Notes: generated by a model from the letters alone, not told the origin. A DNA stretch of 64,000 nt from CAWCKS01 sp963763485 (GCA_963763485.1 CAVXOW010000006.1:372001-436000); one strand, 5' to 3'; counted from the stretch's first letter, positions 43,635-53,972 are shown. Made by a program: numbers and translations.

Positions 43635-43766
43635 CTCATGGTGGTGAGGAGCCCGGCGTAGCGCTCCTTGCGCGAGGCTGGGCGTCTCGAACCATGAGGC
43701 CGAGGCGCAGCGACACGGACCCCATCCTTCGAGACGCATCGCTACGCGATGCTCCTCAGGATGAGG
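43635..43766. repeat. Family C repeats in a 334-bp gene-poor gap (43453-43786)
   Basis: CTCATGGTGGTGAGGAGCCC pairs with GGGCGTCTCGAACCATGAGG; then CCCATCCTTCGAGACGCATC pairs with GATGCTCCTCAGGATGAGG. The remaining 180 bp upstream (43453-43634) shows no supported gene. Confidence 0.75.
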
Positions 43767-43786
43767 AGCAAAGTCCCGGTTAAGGA

Positions 43787-45428
43787 CTACGCCGACTTCT
43801 TCGCCCCAATGCGCTCGCGCTTGACGTTGATGCCGGCTTTCACCCGGTCGAACGTGCCGGGCACGATGCCCTCCGAGCGGATCAAGTGCTTCTCGACCTT
43901 CTGCGTCGGCGTCCGCGGCAGGAGATCGACGACGCGCACGTAGCGCGGCACCATGAAGTGCGCCATGCGCGGGATCAAAAAACCGATCAGGTCGGCGGGA
44001 TCGAGCTCGGCGCCGGGCGCAAGCGAGATCGCGACCAGCACTTCGTCCTCGCCAACCTCACTCGGCACCGCGACGGCGGCGGCTTCCTTCACGGCGGGGT
44101 GGGCGCACACCTCCATCTCCACCTCAAATGACGAAATATTCTCGCCGCGGCGGCGGATCGCATCCTTCATGCGGTCGACGAAGAAGTAGTTGCCGTGCTC
44201 GTCGATGCGGAAGGCATCGCCGGTGTGGAACCAGCCGTTGCGCCAGGCGCGCGCGGTGGCCTCCGGATTGCCGAGATAGCCGTGGTTCATCGCCCATGGC
44301 GTGTCGGTGCGCAGGATCATCTCGCCGACCTGGCCCGGCGCGACCTCGCAATCGTTCTCATCGACGAGGCGGACGTCGACGCCCTTGCGCGGCTTGCCGC
44401 ACGAGGTCAGCGGCCCGGGGTTCGGGCCGTCGAACAGCGGGCTTGAAATCTCCGTCATGTTGAAGACGGTGAAGACCTCGCAGCCGAAGCGCCGCGCAAA
44501 ATCCCTGGTGTCTTCGGCGAGCGGCACCATGATCACCGACTTCATGCCGTGGCCGAGATCGGTGTCTGCGGGCGGCTGCTTGACCAGGAACGTCGCCATC
44601 ACGCCGAGCAGCGTGGTCGAGGTCGATTTGGTTTCGCGCACGACGTGCCAGAATTTTCCGGTCTCGAAGGATTCCACCAGCGCAGCCGATGCGCCGAGGA
44701 TCAGGATGTAGTTCATCACGCCCATGCCGCCGACGTGGAACAGCGGCAGGTTGATCAGGTAGCGGTCGTCAGGGGTCAGATACGGGAACGAGGAGATGCC
44801 GGCGCTGTGCAGATGGATGTACGAGGTCAGCACGCCCTTCGACGGACCGGTCGTCCCAGAGGTGTAGATCACCATCTGGGTATCCCACGGCACGATCGGC
44901 CGCTCGAGCGGCGCGAGCGCTGATGGCGGCGGCGCCAGCGCGCTGCCTGCGTGAACCTTGCAAGCTCTTGTGCGGCGATGGATCGCCACCGAGCACGACG
45001 GCCTGCGTCAGCGCGGAGCAATCGATGTCGGCCAGCCGCTCCTGCAGGTCGGCATGGACGACGATGATTTTCGCCTGCGAATTGCGGATCACATGTTCGA
45101 GCAAACGGCCGCGATAGGCGATATTGACGGGGATCGCGACCGCGCCGAGGTAATTCGCGGCGAAGATCGCGCGCACGGCATCGCTGCCGTTCGGCATCCA
45201 GATCAGCACATTGTCGCCTTGCTTGACGCCAAGCTGCTGCAGGCCGAGCGCGGTCTGCACCACGGCATCGCGCAGCTGGCGGTAGGTCCAGCTCGAGCCG
45301 TCGGGAAACAGCGAAAACACCTTGTCGGGGGTCTCGCGCGCCCTTCGATCGATCAGCAGGCGGGTGATGCAATCATCGGCTGCGGGAATGCGGGGGTCAA
45401 AAACCTTCGCTGGCGTGGTGGCGTCCAT
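43787..45428 (-). CDS. AMP-forming acyl-CoA ligase (CaiC-like), frameshifted
   Basis: The start MDATTPAKVFDPRIPAADDC follows AAAGGG; an ATG six codons earlier is less well placed. The first frame runs to VVLGGDPSPHKSL and the second from KVHAGSALAPPPSALAPLER; the break is near 44960 and reads as one extra base, giving about 546 aa when closed. The ATP/AMP motif is IYTSGTTGPSKGVLTSY. The adenylate hinge is GWFHTGDAFRIDEHGNYFFV, DRMKDAIRRRGENIS, and the C-terminal Lys lies in RTPTQKVEKHLIR. It resembles crotonobetaine/carnitine-CoA ligases. It is head-to-head with another ligase gene. Confidence 0.87.
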
Positions 45429-45641
45429 GGCTGCCCTTTGCTGCATTGCATTATTTGTTTTGAGCGGCGTTTCGTCCCGACGCGAAGACTAGCGCGTTTC
45501 TTCGCGGCGCGAAACGGCTCGGCCGCGGACCTGTTGCCGCGCTTGCCGCCCAATTCGCGGACTTGCCTGACGTCGAAACCCCGCTACGCTCCCACCCAAA
45601 ACAACGACCAAGAACAACGACAACGCGTTCGGGAGGAGAGC

Positions 45642-47196
45642 ATGAACGTCACCCAGGGCTTGAGGCGGATGCTGCAGGTCGATCCGCAGGGGATTGCGAC
45701 GGTCGACGGCAACCGCCGGCACACATGGGCCGAGCTCGGCGATCGCGTCGCGCGGCTTGCCGGTGCGCTGCAGAACCTCGGCATCAAGGCCGGCGATCGC
45801 GTCGCCGTGCTGATGCTGAACTCCGACCGCTACATCGAGCTCTATCTCGGCGTCGCCTGGGCCGGCGCCGTGATCGTGCCGACCAATACGCGCTGGAGCG
45901 TGATCGAGATCGAGGACTCCCTGCACGATTGCCGCGCCTCGATGCTGGTGGTCGACAAGGCGTTCGCGGCGATGGGCGTGCAGCTCGCCAAGGCGATTCC
46001 CTCGATGACGCTGGTCTATGCCGACGACGATGCGGGCCCGGCGGAAGGCGAAGAACTACGAGGCGCTGATCGCGGCGGGCAAACCAATCGACGACGCCAT
46101 GCGCAAGCCGGAAGATCTTGCCGGCATCTTCTATACCGGCGGCACCACCGGCCGCTCCAAGGGAGTGATGCTGAGCCACAATAATCTTGTCACCAACGCG
46201 CTGCATACGTTGGCCGAAGGCCTGTTCCCGGAGGGCAGCATCTATTTGCACGCCGCGCCGATGTTCCATCTTGCCAATGGCGCTGCGATGTTCGTGCAGC
46301 TGTTGAGCGGCGGGCGCAACGTCGTGATCCGGTCGTTCACGCCGGAGGGCATGATGGACGCGGTGCAGGCCGAAAAGGTCAACATCGGCCTGATCGTGCC
46401 GACCATGATCCAGATGCTGGTCGACCATCCGGCGTTCGGCAGCCGCGACATGTCCTCGCTGAAGCGCGTTCTCTATGGCGCCTCACCGATCACCGAAGCG
46501 CTGCTGGACCGCGCCCTGACCAAGTTGCCCAACGTCGCCTTCCACCAGCTCTACGGCATGACGGAAACGGCGCCGTGCGCCACCCACCTGCACTGGCGCG
46601 AGCACACCGGCGAAGGCCGCGCCAAGGGCCGGCATCGCGGCTGCGGCCGCGCCATCATCGGCGTCGAGGTGCGGATCGTCGATGCCGACCACAAGCCCGT
46701 ACCGCCAGGCACGGTCGGCGAGGTCGCGATCCGCGGCAATAACGTGATGATGGGTTACTGGGAGCGGCCGGAGGAAACCGCAAAGGCGCTGATCGGCGGC
46801 TGGATGCACACCGGCGACGGCGGCTACATGGACGAGCACGGCTACTTCTACCTGGTCGACCGCATCAAGGACATGATCGTGACCGGCGGCGAGAACGTCT
46901 ACTCGATCGAGGTCGAGAACGCGCTGGCGCAGCACCCGGCCGTCGTGCAATGCGCGGTGGTCGGCATCCCGCACGAGCGCTGGGGCGAAGCGGTGCACGC
47001 GATCATCGTGCGCAAGCCCGGCGTTGCGGTCGATCCGGCCGAGGTGATCGCGTTCTGCAAGGAGCGGATCGCGAACTACAAATGCCCGCGCAGCGTCGAC
47101 GTACGCGACGAGCCGCTGCCGCTGTCGGGCGCCGGAAAAATTCTCAAGCGCGAGCTGCGCAAGCCGTTCTGGGAGAAGGAGAGAAAGACGGCGTAA
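45642..47196 (+). CDS. AMP-forming fatty/aryl acyl-CoA ligase (FadD-like), frameshifted
   Basis: The start MNVTQGLRRMLQVDPQGIAT follows GGGAGGAGAG. The first frame runs to LVYADDDAGPAEGE and continues NYEALIAAGKPIDDAMRKPE in the next; the break is near 46050 and reads as one extra base, giving about 517 aa when closed. Motifs: IFYTGGTTGRSKGVMLSHNN, LYGMTETAPCAT, GWMHTGDGGYMDEHGYFYLV, DRIKDMIVTGGENVYSIEVE and the catalytic Lys in LSGAGKILKRELR. It activates a carboxylic acid to its CoA ester. It is divergent from the CaiC-like ligase with a 213-bp shared upstream region. Confidence 0.88.
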
Positions 47197-47256
47197 CGCC
47201 GAATCTGTCATTGCGTGCGAGTAGCGATCCTTCGAACTAGTAATAAAAGGCAGGAT

Positions 47257-48573
47257 ATGAGACGAACAATTGTCGTTGCGCTCGGCACGTTGCTTGCGAA
47301 CGGCGCGGCATTCGCCCAGCTCCCGGCGAAGCCGGTGCCGCCAGCGCCGGCGGGTGTATCGAGCCCGGCCCCGCACATGGCGCCGGCAAAGCCTGCGACC
47401 GCATCCACTCCCGAATCCCGCTCGGCCGCGGCGCTGGCGCTGTCCGACGAGCCGACCTTCGATCAAGGAACGGCGCAGCGCATCAAGGAAGCGGCGCTGA
47501 GTTATTCCGATCTTGCAGTGCGCGGCGGGTGGCCGGCGATTCCTGCCGAAGCCCGGTTCGCTCTCGGGACGCCCGGGCCGCATGACGAATTGCTGCGGCG
47601 ACGCCTGATCATCAGCGGCGATCTCGACCCTGAAAAAGCGTCAGGCGCGTACGATGATATCCTCGCCGATAGCGTAAGAGCGTTCCAGCGGCGTCATGGC
47701 CTTGCGCCCACCGGCACGGTCACGCCGCGCACGCTCGCTGCCCTCAATGTCACCGTGCAGAAACGCATCAGGCAGCTCGAGGCCTCGCTGGAACGCCTCG
47801 CCAACATCGATTTCTCGTTTGGACCGCGCTATGTCGTCGTCAATCTGCCTGCGACGTTCGCCGAGGCGATCGAGAATGACACGGTGGTGCGGCGTTATCG
47901 CGTGATCGTGGGCAAGACCGAAAAGCCGTCGCCGACGCTGACCGCCGAGATCACCAGCGTCAATCTCAATCCGACCTGGACGGTGCCGCCGTCGATCGCG
48001 AAGACCGAGATTTCGGCGCACATGCGGAAGGATCCAGGATATCTCGAACGCATGCACATGGAGGTGCTCGACGCGCACGAGGCTCCGATCGATCCGCGAA
48101 GTGTGGACTGGTCAGGGACGCGGACGCCGAACTTCACGGTGCGCCAGCAATCCGGCGACTTCAACGCGCTGGGCAAAGTCAAGATCGACATGCCGAACGC
48201 GTATTCGGTCTACATGCACGACACCAACCAGCGCAATCTGTTCAACGACGACTACCGCTTCGACTCGCACGGCTGCTCGCGGGTCGACAATGTCCGCGAC
48301 CTCGCCACCTGGCTGTTGAAGGACGTTCCGCAATGGAACCGCGCCGCGATCGATGCCGAGATCGCCACGGGCCGGCAACACGACATTGCGCTGCCGAAGA
48401 AAGTTCCGGTCGCGTGGGTTTATCTCACCGCGTGGATGACGAGGGACCAGACGATCCAGTTCCGCAACGACATCTACGACCAGGATGAGCAGCTGCTCGA
48501 AGCCACCGCCGAAGAGGCAGCATTCTTCAATCAGGCGGCAAATCATCCGCTGACGGCGCATATGGCGCAGTAA
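47257..48573 (+). CDS. L,D-transpeptidase (YcbB/LdtD-like) with peptidoglycan-binding domain
   Basis: The ATG at 47257 (438 aa) follows AAAAGGCAGG and begins a signal peptide (MRRTIVVALGTLLANGAAFA, cleavage before QLPAK). A Pro/Ala-rich linker leads to a scaffold domain, a PG_binding_1 domain (DSVRAFQRRHGLAPTGTVTP, RTLAALN) and the YkuD catalytic domain with PNAYSVYMHDTNQRNLFNDD and FDSHGCSRVDNV, where Cys is the nucleophile. It makes 3-3 peptidoglycan cross-links in the periplasm. It is unrelated to the catabolic neighbours. Confidence 0.93.
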   Translation: MRRTIVVALGTLLANGAAFAQLPAKPVPPAPAGVSSPAPHMAPAKPATASTPESRSAAALALSDEPTFDQGTAQRIKEAALSYSDLAVRGGWPAIPAEARFALGTPGPHDELLRRRLIISGDLDPEKASGAYDDILADSVRAFQRRHGLAPTGTVTPRTLAALNVTVQKRIRQLEASLERLANIDFSFGPRYVVVNLPATFAEAIENDTVVRRYRVIVGKTEKPSPTLTAEITSVNLNPTWTVPPSIAKTEISAHMRKDPGYLERMHMEVLDAHEAPIDPRSVDWSGTRTPNFTVRQQSGDFNALGKVKIDMPNAYSVYMHDTNQRNLFNDDYRFDSHGCSRVDNVRDLATWLLKDVPQWNRAAIDAEIATGRQHDIALPKKVPVAWVYLTAWMTRDQTIQFRNDIYDQDEQLLEATAEEAAFFNQAANHPLTAHMAQ

Positions 48574-48601
48574 GCTCTGGCAAATGCAGGAGTGACCGCC
48601 A

Positions 48602-49837
48602 ATGGCTGGCGTCGCAATGGAGCTTCCACCAGACGTCATCGCAACGCGTGATGGCGTGCTGCGCTTTGTCGAAACCGAGGTCGCGCCGCGCATTCAAAAA
48701 AATCACGCGCTGCTGGAAGACCAGCGCCAGCTGTTCGAGGACAATGGACGCTACTCTCGAGGCGTTCGCGAGCTGATCCGCGAGGTTCGCATGCTGTCGG
48801 CCAAGGCCGGCTTCTATGGCATGTGTGCGCCGGAGGCGCTTGGCGGCGGCGGGCTCGGCCACCTCGCGTACTACGTCGCGTGGGAGGCGATCTATCGCCG
48901 GCTCGGCGGCATGGCCGTGCTGACACCCTGGGTGATCGCGCACTGGGCGTTCGGCCCGAGCCCGCTGTTCACCCAGATCAGCGAGGAAGCGCGCCAGCGT
49001 TGCCTCGCCGGCATGATATCAGGCGAGACGTCGATGTGTTTTGGGCTGTCCGAGCCCGGCGCCGGCTCCGACGCCACCATGATCAAGACCCGCGCGGTTG
49101 CGACCGGCAAGGGCTGGCGCATCTCCGGGCGAAAGTTGTGGACCTCGAACGCGCCGACTGCGGAATGGTGCATCGTGTTCGCGATCACCGATGCGGCGAA
49201 GGCCGAGAAGAAAGCCGGCGGCATCAGCGCGTTCATGGTGCCGACCAGTGCGCCCGGCTTCAACGTCGAGAGCGTCGTGAAACTGTTCGGGCATGTCGGC
49301 GGCCACGAAGGCGCGCTGGTGCTGGAAGACGTCGAGGTCGAGCCGTGGCAGCTGGTCGGCAAGCTCGACGACGGCTTTCGCATCGCGCTGTATGGCGTGT
49401 CGCTCGGGCGCATCTACAATTCGGCACGTGCCGTCGGCCAGGGTCGCTGGGCGCTGGAGCGCGCGATCGATTACGCCAAGCAGCGCAAAGCGTTTGGCGC
49501 TACGATCTCCGAGTATCAAGGCGTGTCGTTCCCGCTGGCGCAGGCCGCGACCGAACTGCACGCCGCCCACCTGATGGGACTCAACGCCGCGATGCTGATC
49601 GACCAGGGCGATCGCGCGGTGAAGGAGCTGTCGATGGCGAAGGCCTACGCGGTGCAGGCCGGCTTTCGCGCCGTCGACCGCGCCATGCAGACGTTCGGCG
49701 GCATGGGGCTGACCAACGAGGTCGGCCTGGTGCACGCCTGGCAGGACCTGCGCATCGTCAACATCGCCGACGGCACCAACGAAATCCTTGCACGCACGAT
49801 CGCGCAGCGGTTGTTTGCAGGCGATCTGGATTTGTAG
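48602..49837 (+). CDS. Acyl-CoA dehydrogenase
   Basis: This 411-aa protein (MAGVAMELPPDVIATRDGVL) has LSAKAGFYGMCAPEALGGGG, CFGLSEPGAGSDATMIKTRA, KLWTSNAPTAEWCIVFAITD and the C-terminal RIVNIADGTNEILARTIAQR. The usual YEG Glu position reads as Ala-Asp (IADG), so the base may be placed elsewhere. It starts a rightward run with a NIPSNAP protein (26 bp gap), two oxygenase components and a flavin reductase. A role after ring or chain attack by those enzymes is likely. The substrate is unknown. Confidence 0.9.
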   Translation: MAGVAMELPPDVIATRDGVLRFVETEVAPRIQKNHALLEDQRQLFEDNGRYSRGVRELIREVRMLSAKAGFYGMCAPEALGGGGLGHLAYYVAWEAIYRRLGGMAVLTPWVIAHWAFGPSPLFTQISEEARQRCLAGMISGETSMCFGLSEPGAGSDATMIKTRAVATGKGWRISGRKLWTSNAPTAEWCIVFAITDAAKAEKKAGGISAFMVPTSAPGFNVESVVKLFGHVGGHEGALVLEDVEVEPWQLVGKLDDGFRIALYGVSLGRIYNSARAVGQGRWALERAIDYAKQRKAFGATISEYQGVSFPLAQAATELHAAHLMGLNAAMLIDQGDRAVKELSMAKAYAVQAGFRAVDRAMQTFGGMGLTNEVGLVHAWQDLRIVNIADGTNEILARTIAQRLFAGDLDL

Positions 49838-49863
49838 CGCTATATCAGGATAAGGAAAGTGTC

Positions 49864-50502
49864 ATGATCTATGAACTGAGAACCTACACGCTAAAGCCCG
49901 GCACGGTCGCCGACATGGTCAAGGCCGCCAGCACGGTATCGCACCCCATCCGCGGGGATGACTACGGCAAGCTGGAGGGCTACTGGGTGACCGAAATTGG
50001 TCCGCTCAATCAGGTCATGCATCTGTGGAGCTATAGCGATCTCAACGAGCGCACCAGATTGCGTGCCGAACTCGCAAAGAACGCGCGCTGGAACAGCGAG
50101 TATACGCCGCTCATTCGCCCGCTGCTGATGCGTCAGGACATCCGGCTCTTGAACGGAATCATCGCGCCGGTCGCCCCGGCCATAAGCGGCAACGTCTACG
50201 AATTGCGCAACTATCGCGCCAAGACCGGCGGTGCTGTCAGGCAATGGCTTGAGATCTTCACCGCCGCGTTAAAACATCGGGAAAAATATTCTAAGATCGT
50301 CGGGCTTTGGCAGACCGAGGCAGGGCAGCCGAACGAAGTCTGTCACATCTGGGCCTACCCCGATCTGAACGCACGGGCCAAGGCGCGCGCCGATGCCGCC
50401 AATGATCCGGGCTGGAAGGAATTCCTCGGCAAGAGCGGATCATTCCTGGACGAGATGCATTCGACGATTATGCTGCCGGCGCCGCACTCGCCGCTGAAGT
50501 AA
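49864..50502 (+). CDS. NIPSNAP family protein with two ferredoxin-like (dimeric alpha-beta barrel) repeats
   Basis: The ATG at 49864 (212 aa) follows ATAAGGAAAG. Two NIPSNAP units are visible: MIYELRTYTLKPGTVADMVK with HLWSYSDLNERTRLRAEL, then NVYELRNYRAKTGGAVRQWL with HIWAYPDLNARAKARADAAN. Bacterial NIPSNAP proteins often lie with oxygenase or dehydrogenase genes; their biochemical role is not established, and a monooxygenase-like or binding function is possible. It is 23 bp upstream of the first oxygenase component, in one probable operon. Confidence 0.9.
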   Translation: MIYELRTYTLKPGTVADMVKAASTVSHPIRGDDYGKLEGYWVTEIGPLNQVMHLWSYSDLNERTRLRAELAKNARWNSEYTPLIRPLLMRQDIRLLNGIIAPVAPAISGNVYELRNYRAKTGGAVRQWLEIFTAALKHREKYSKIVGLWQTEAGQPNEVCHIWAYPDLNARAKARADAANDPGWKEFLGKSGSFLDEMHSTIMLPAPHSPLK

Positions 50503-50525
50503 GACAGAACAGACAGGACTCGCAA

Positions 50526-51803
50526 ATGCCAACCTCGACCAGGGCGCATCACATCGACCCGGCACGCGCGATCCTGCCAGTTCCCGAGCCAAACCTGACA
50601 CCGGACGAGCTGGTCGCGCGCGCCGCGGCACTGCGACCCTTGTTGCGCGCCCAGCAGGATGCGAACGATGCGCGCGGCAGCTATTCCGACGAGCTGCACC
50701 AGGCGTTTCTCAAGGCCGGGCTCTATCGCACCATGCAGCCAAGGATGTTCGGCGGCTACGAGTTCGGCGTGCCGACGTTCTACAAGGCGATGATGGAAAT
50801 TTCGCGCGGGCATCCCGGCGTCGGCTGGTGCCTGACGCTGTGCGCGTCGCATCCGTTTCTCATTGCCTCGCACTGGGGCGAGCAGGCGCAGCGCGACTTC
50901 TTCGGTCCTACCGGTCATTTCACGGCCCCTCACCGTCCGATGCCGATGGGCACCTGCACGCCGGTGCCTGATGGATATCGCATCAGCGGGCAATGGAATT
51001 ATTGCTCGGGCATTCCCCATGCCACGCATTTCATCGGCGGCGCGTTCCTGAAAGACGGCCAGGAGCCGCCGAAGGTCGTGCAGGTGGTGCTGCCGCGCGG
51101 CAGCTACACCATCCTCGACGACTGGGGTGACGACGCCACCATGGGCATGCGCGCCAGCGGCTCGAACAGCGTGAAAGCGACCGACGTCGTCGTGCCCGAG
51201 CATCACGTCGTCACCGTCGAAAATCTCGGCGCCAAGCCCGATGACATGGTCAATGGTACGCCGGGCACGCGGCTGCATGGCAACCCGATGTATCTCGGCC
51301 GACTGATGGGCCCCTATCACGCCTCGCTGGTGTCACCGATCGTCGGCGCCGCGCGCGCCGCGCTCGACGAATACGAAGACATCATCCGCGCGCAAAAGAC
51401 GATGCTCGATCCGACCATCCTGCGCGCCGACAATGCCGACTTTCAGCGCTTCTTCGGCGAAGCGCTGGCGCTGACCGATGCGGCGGAGGCGATCGTGCTG
51501 CAAGGCTGCGAGCGCTACATGGACTATTGCCGGCGCTGGGCCAAGGACGGCTCGCCGATCACGGTCGAGGAGAACTTGCGGCTGTGGACCATGATCCAGC
51601 AAGGCGGCCGGCTGGCCTGCGAAGCGGTCGAGCTGTTGTTTCATACCTCAGGCTCAACGGCGACCCGCAAGGGCAGCCGCATTCAGCGCTACTTCAACGA
51701 CGTTCAGATGTATCGCTCGCACATCTCGTCGCAATTCTCGGTGTTTGCCGGCATCATCGCCCGCGCGCATCTCGGCAAGCCGACCGGCTGGCGCGGCCTT
51801 TAA
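50526..51803 (+). CDS. Acyl-CoA-dehydrogenase-fold flavin-dependent monooxygenase component (HsaA / HPAH C2-like)
   Basis: This 425-aa protein has the ACAD fold but the sequence features of group D oxygenases, not of dehydrogenases: DELHQAFLKAGLYRTMQPRM, FGGYEFGVPTFYKAMMEISR, GHPGVGWCLTLCASHPFLIA, ISGQWNYCSGIPHATHFIGG and the C-terminal SSQFSVFAGIIARAHLGKPT. No dehydrogenase Glu motif is present. Such enzymes take reduced flavin from a separate reductase and hydroxylate phenols, as HsaA does in steroid degradation. A flavin reductase gene lies two genes downstream. The substrate is not predicted. Confidence 0.87.
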   Translation: MPTSTRAHHIDPARAILPVPEPNLTPDELVARAAALRPLLRAQQDANDARGSYSDELHQAFLKAGLYRTMQPRMFGGYEFGVPTFYKAMMEISRGHPGVGWCLTLCASHPFLIASHWGEQAQRDFFGPTGHFTAPHRPMPMGTCTPVPDGYRISGQWNYCSGIPHATHFIGGAFLKDGQEPPKVVQVVLPRGSYTILDDWGDDATMGMRASGSNSVKATDVVVPEHHVVTVENLGAKPDDMVNGTPGTRLHGNPMYLGRLMGPYHASLVSPIVGAARAALDEYEDIIRAQKTMLDPTILRADNADFQRFFGEALALTDAAEAIVLQGCERYMDYCRRWAKDGSPITVEENLRLWTMIQQGGRLACEAVELLFHTSGSTATRKGSRIQRYFNDVQMYRSHISSQFSVFAGIIARAHLGKPTGWRGL

Positions 51804-51840
51804 CAGACGATCCGCACACGATAACCCTTCGGAGGAGACA

Positions 51841-53437
51841 ATGGCGCAGCAGGACGCGATAAGTTTCGCCAAGCGACCCGAGACGATCGGCCAGGCTGAT
51901 GTCGACCAGGCCACAGACCGGCGCCGAATATCTCGCCTCGCTCGACGACGGCCGCGAAGTCTATATCTATGGCGAACGCGTCAAACAAGTCACCAAGCAC
52001 CCGGCGTTTCGTAATACCGCGCGGATGACCGCGCGCCTCTACGACGCGCTGCACGATCCGAAGATCAACGGAAAAATCATCACGCCGACCGATACCGGCA
52101 ATGGCGGCTTCACCCACGCCTTCTTCAAGGCGCCGAAGTCGATGGAGGATCTGCTGCAGGGTCGCAGCGCGATCGCCGAGTGGGCGCGGCTGACCTACGG
52201 CTGGGCCGGCCGCTCGCCGGACTACAAGGCGGCGTTCCTGGCGAGCCTCGGCGCCAATGCCGATTTCTACGATCCGTATCAGGCCAACGCGAAGCGCTGG
52301 TATAAATTCAGCCAGGAACGTGTGCCATTCATCAACCACGCCATCATCCATCCGCCCGTCGATCGCGACCGGCCGCCGAACGAGGTGGCCGATGTGTGCT
52401 GCCATGTCGAGAAAGAGACCGATGCAGGACTGATCATCTCGGGCGCCAAGGTGGTCGCGACGGGGTCGGTGCTGACCAACTACACCTTCGTCGCCCACCA
52501 CGGCCTGATCCCGCTGCAGGACAAGAATTTCGCCGTCGTGTTCATGCTGCCGACCAACTCGCCGGGCGTCAAATTCATTTGCCGTACGTCGTATGAAATG
52601 ACGTCGACGGTGATGGGTAGCCCGTTCGACTATCCCTTGTCGTCGCGGCTCGACGAGAACGACGCCGTGTTCATCATGGACAAGGTGCTGGTCCCCTGGG
52701 AGAACGTGTTCGTCTACGGCGACATCGAGAAGGCCAACAACTTCTTCCCGCGCACCGGCTTCCTGCCACGCTTCGTCGTGCACGGCTGCACGCGGCTTGC
52801 GGTGAAGCTCGACTTCATCGCGGGCCTGTTGCTGAAAGCCGTCGAAGCCACCGGCACAAAAGATTTTCGCGGCGTGCAGGCCAATGTCGGCGAAGTGATC
52901 GCCTGGCGCAATCTGTTCTGGGCGCTGTCCGACTCCATGGTGCGCGATCCAAAGCCGTGGATCGGCGACTACGTGCTGCCGAATGTCGATCCCGGCAGCG
53001 CCTACCAGATCATCGCGACGATGGCCTACACCAAGATCAAGTACCTGATCGAGCAGACGGTCGCGTCAGGCCTGATCTATCTCAACAGTCACTCCAGCGA
53101 TTTCAAGAATCCGGAGATCCGCCCCTATATCGACCGCTACATGCGCGGCTCCAACGGCTACAAGGCGGAAGACCGCGTCAAGCTGATGAAGCTGTTGTGG
53201 GACTCGATCGCCACGGAGTTCGGCGGACGCCACGAACTCTACGAGATCAACTATGGCGGCTCGACCGAGGAAATCCGCCGCTACGCGCTGTTCGGCGCGA
53301 TGGGCTCGGGCAATGCCGACCGCTTCAAGGGCTTTGCCGAGCAGTGCATGGCCGAGTACGACCTCGACGGCTGGAAGGTCCCGGACCTGACCGATCCGGG
53401 CGAACTCAGCTATCACGCCACGCGCCGCAGCTACTGA
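51841..53437 (+). CDS. 4-hydroxyphenylacetate 3-hydroxylase family (HpaB/PvcC-like) oxygenase component, frameshifted at the N-terminus
   Basis: The ATG at 51841 follows GGAGGAGAC. MAQQDAISFAKRPETIGQAD is in one frame and RPQTGAEYLASLDDGREVYI in the next; the break is near 51905 and reads as one extra base, giving about 531 aa when closed. Family motifs: GRSPDYKAAFLASLGANADF, INHAIIHPPVDRDRPPNEVA, DENDAVFIMDKVLVPWENVF, and the C-terminal IRRYALFGAMGSGNADRFKG. It uses reduced FAD and O2 to hydroxylate phenols ortho to the hydroxyl. Its stop overlaps the flavin reductase start (TGATG), so the two are translationally coupled. Confidence 0.9.
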
Positions 53438-53958
53438 TGACGAAGGCCAAGCCCGCCGCCGAGATCGACCTCGCGCTGCTGCGGCGGGTGATGGGCAGTT
53501 TTGCCACCGGTGTCACCGTGATTGTCGCGGAAGCAGGAGGTGAAATCCGCGGCATGACGGCGAACGCGTTCCTGTCCGGTTCGCTCGAGCCGCCACTCTG
53601 TGTCGTCAGCATCGCCAAGCGTGCGCACATGCACGCTCACCTCGCGGCGGCCGGGCGGTTCTCGGTCAATATCCTCTCGACTACGCAAGAGGATCTTGCA
53701 CTGCATTTCTCGGGACGACCGGCGGCGAGTTTGCCACCGGCGTTCCAGCACCGCGATGGCGTGCCGCTGCTACCCGACGCGGCGTCGCAGCTGACGGCCG
53801 ACGTTGCGGCGACGCACGACTGCGGCGACCACACCCTGTTCGTCGGCGCGATCCGCTGGATCGCCGCCAACAACCGGACGCCGCTGGTCTATCACGCCGG
53901 CCGATTTGCCTCGCTCTTGCCGCGCGAGGAGACCGGGCCGCTGCTCGAGTTCTGGTGA
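53437..53958 (+). CDS. Flavin reductase (HpaC/HsaB-like) for the two-component monooxygenases
   Basis: The ATG overlaps the preceding stop (TGATG), giving 173 aa. The flavin reductase domain runs from LRRVMGSFATGVTVIVAEAG through GMTANAFLSGSLEPPLCVVS, AGRFSVNILSTTQEDLALHF, HDCGDHTLFVGAIRW to PLVYHAGRFASL, the standard FMN/FAD-binding split barrel. It supplies reduced flavin by diffusion. Since it is the only such gene in the run, it probably serves both oxygenase components upstream. Confidence 0.93.
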   Translation: MTKAKPAAEIDLALLRRVMGSFATGVTVIVAEAGGEIRGMTANAFLSGSLEPPLCVVSIAKRAHMHAHLAAAGRFSVNILSTTQEDLALHFSGRPAASLPPAFQHRDGVPLLPDAASQLTADVAATHDCGDHTLFVGAIRWIAANNRTPLVYHAGRFASLLPREETGPLLEFW

Positions 53959-53972
53959 GTTACTTTTCGACG

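Noticed and set aside
43467..43739. 90-aa minus-strand frame with a CPIC motif
   Set aside because: Half of it is a family C repeat; there is no ribosome-binding site and no domain.
46040..46056. Programmed ribosomal frameshifting as explanation of the split ligase and other genes
   Set aside because: No conserved slippery heptamer or downstream structure is shared among the breaks, and they occur in many unrelated genes.
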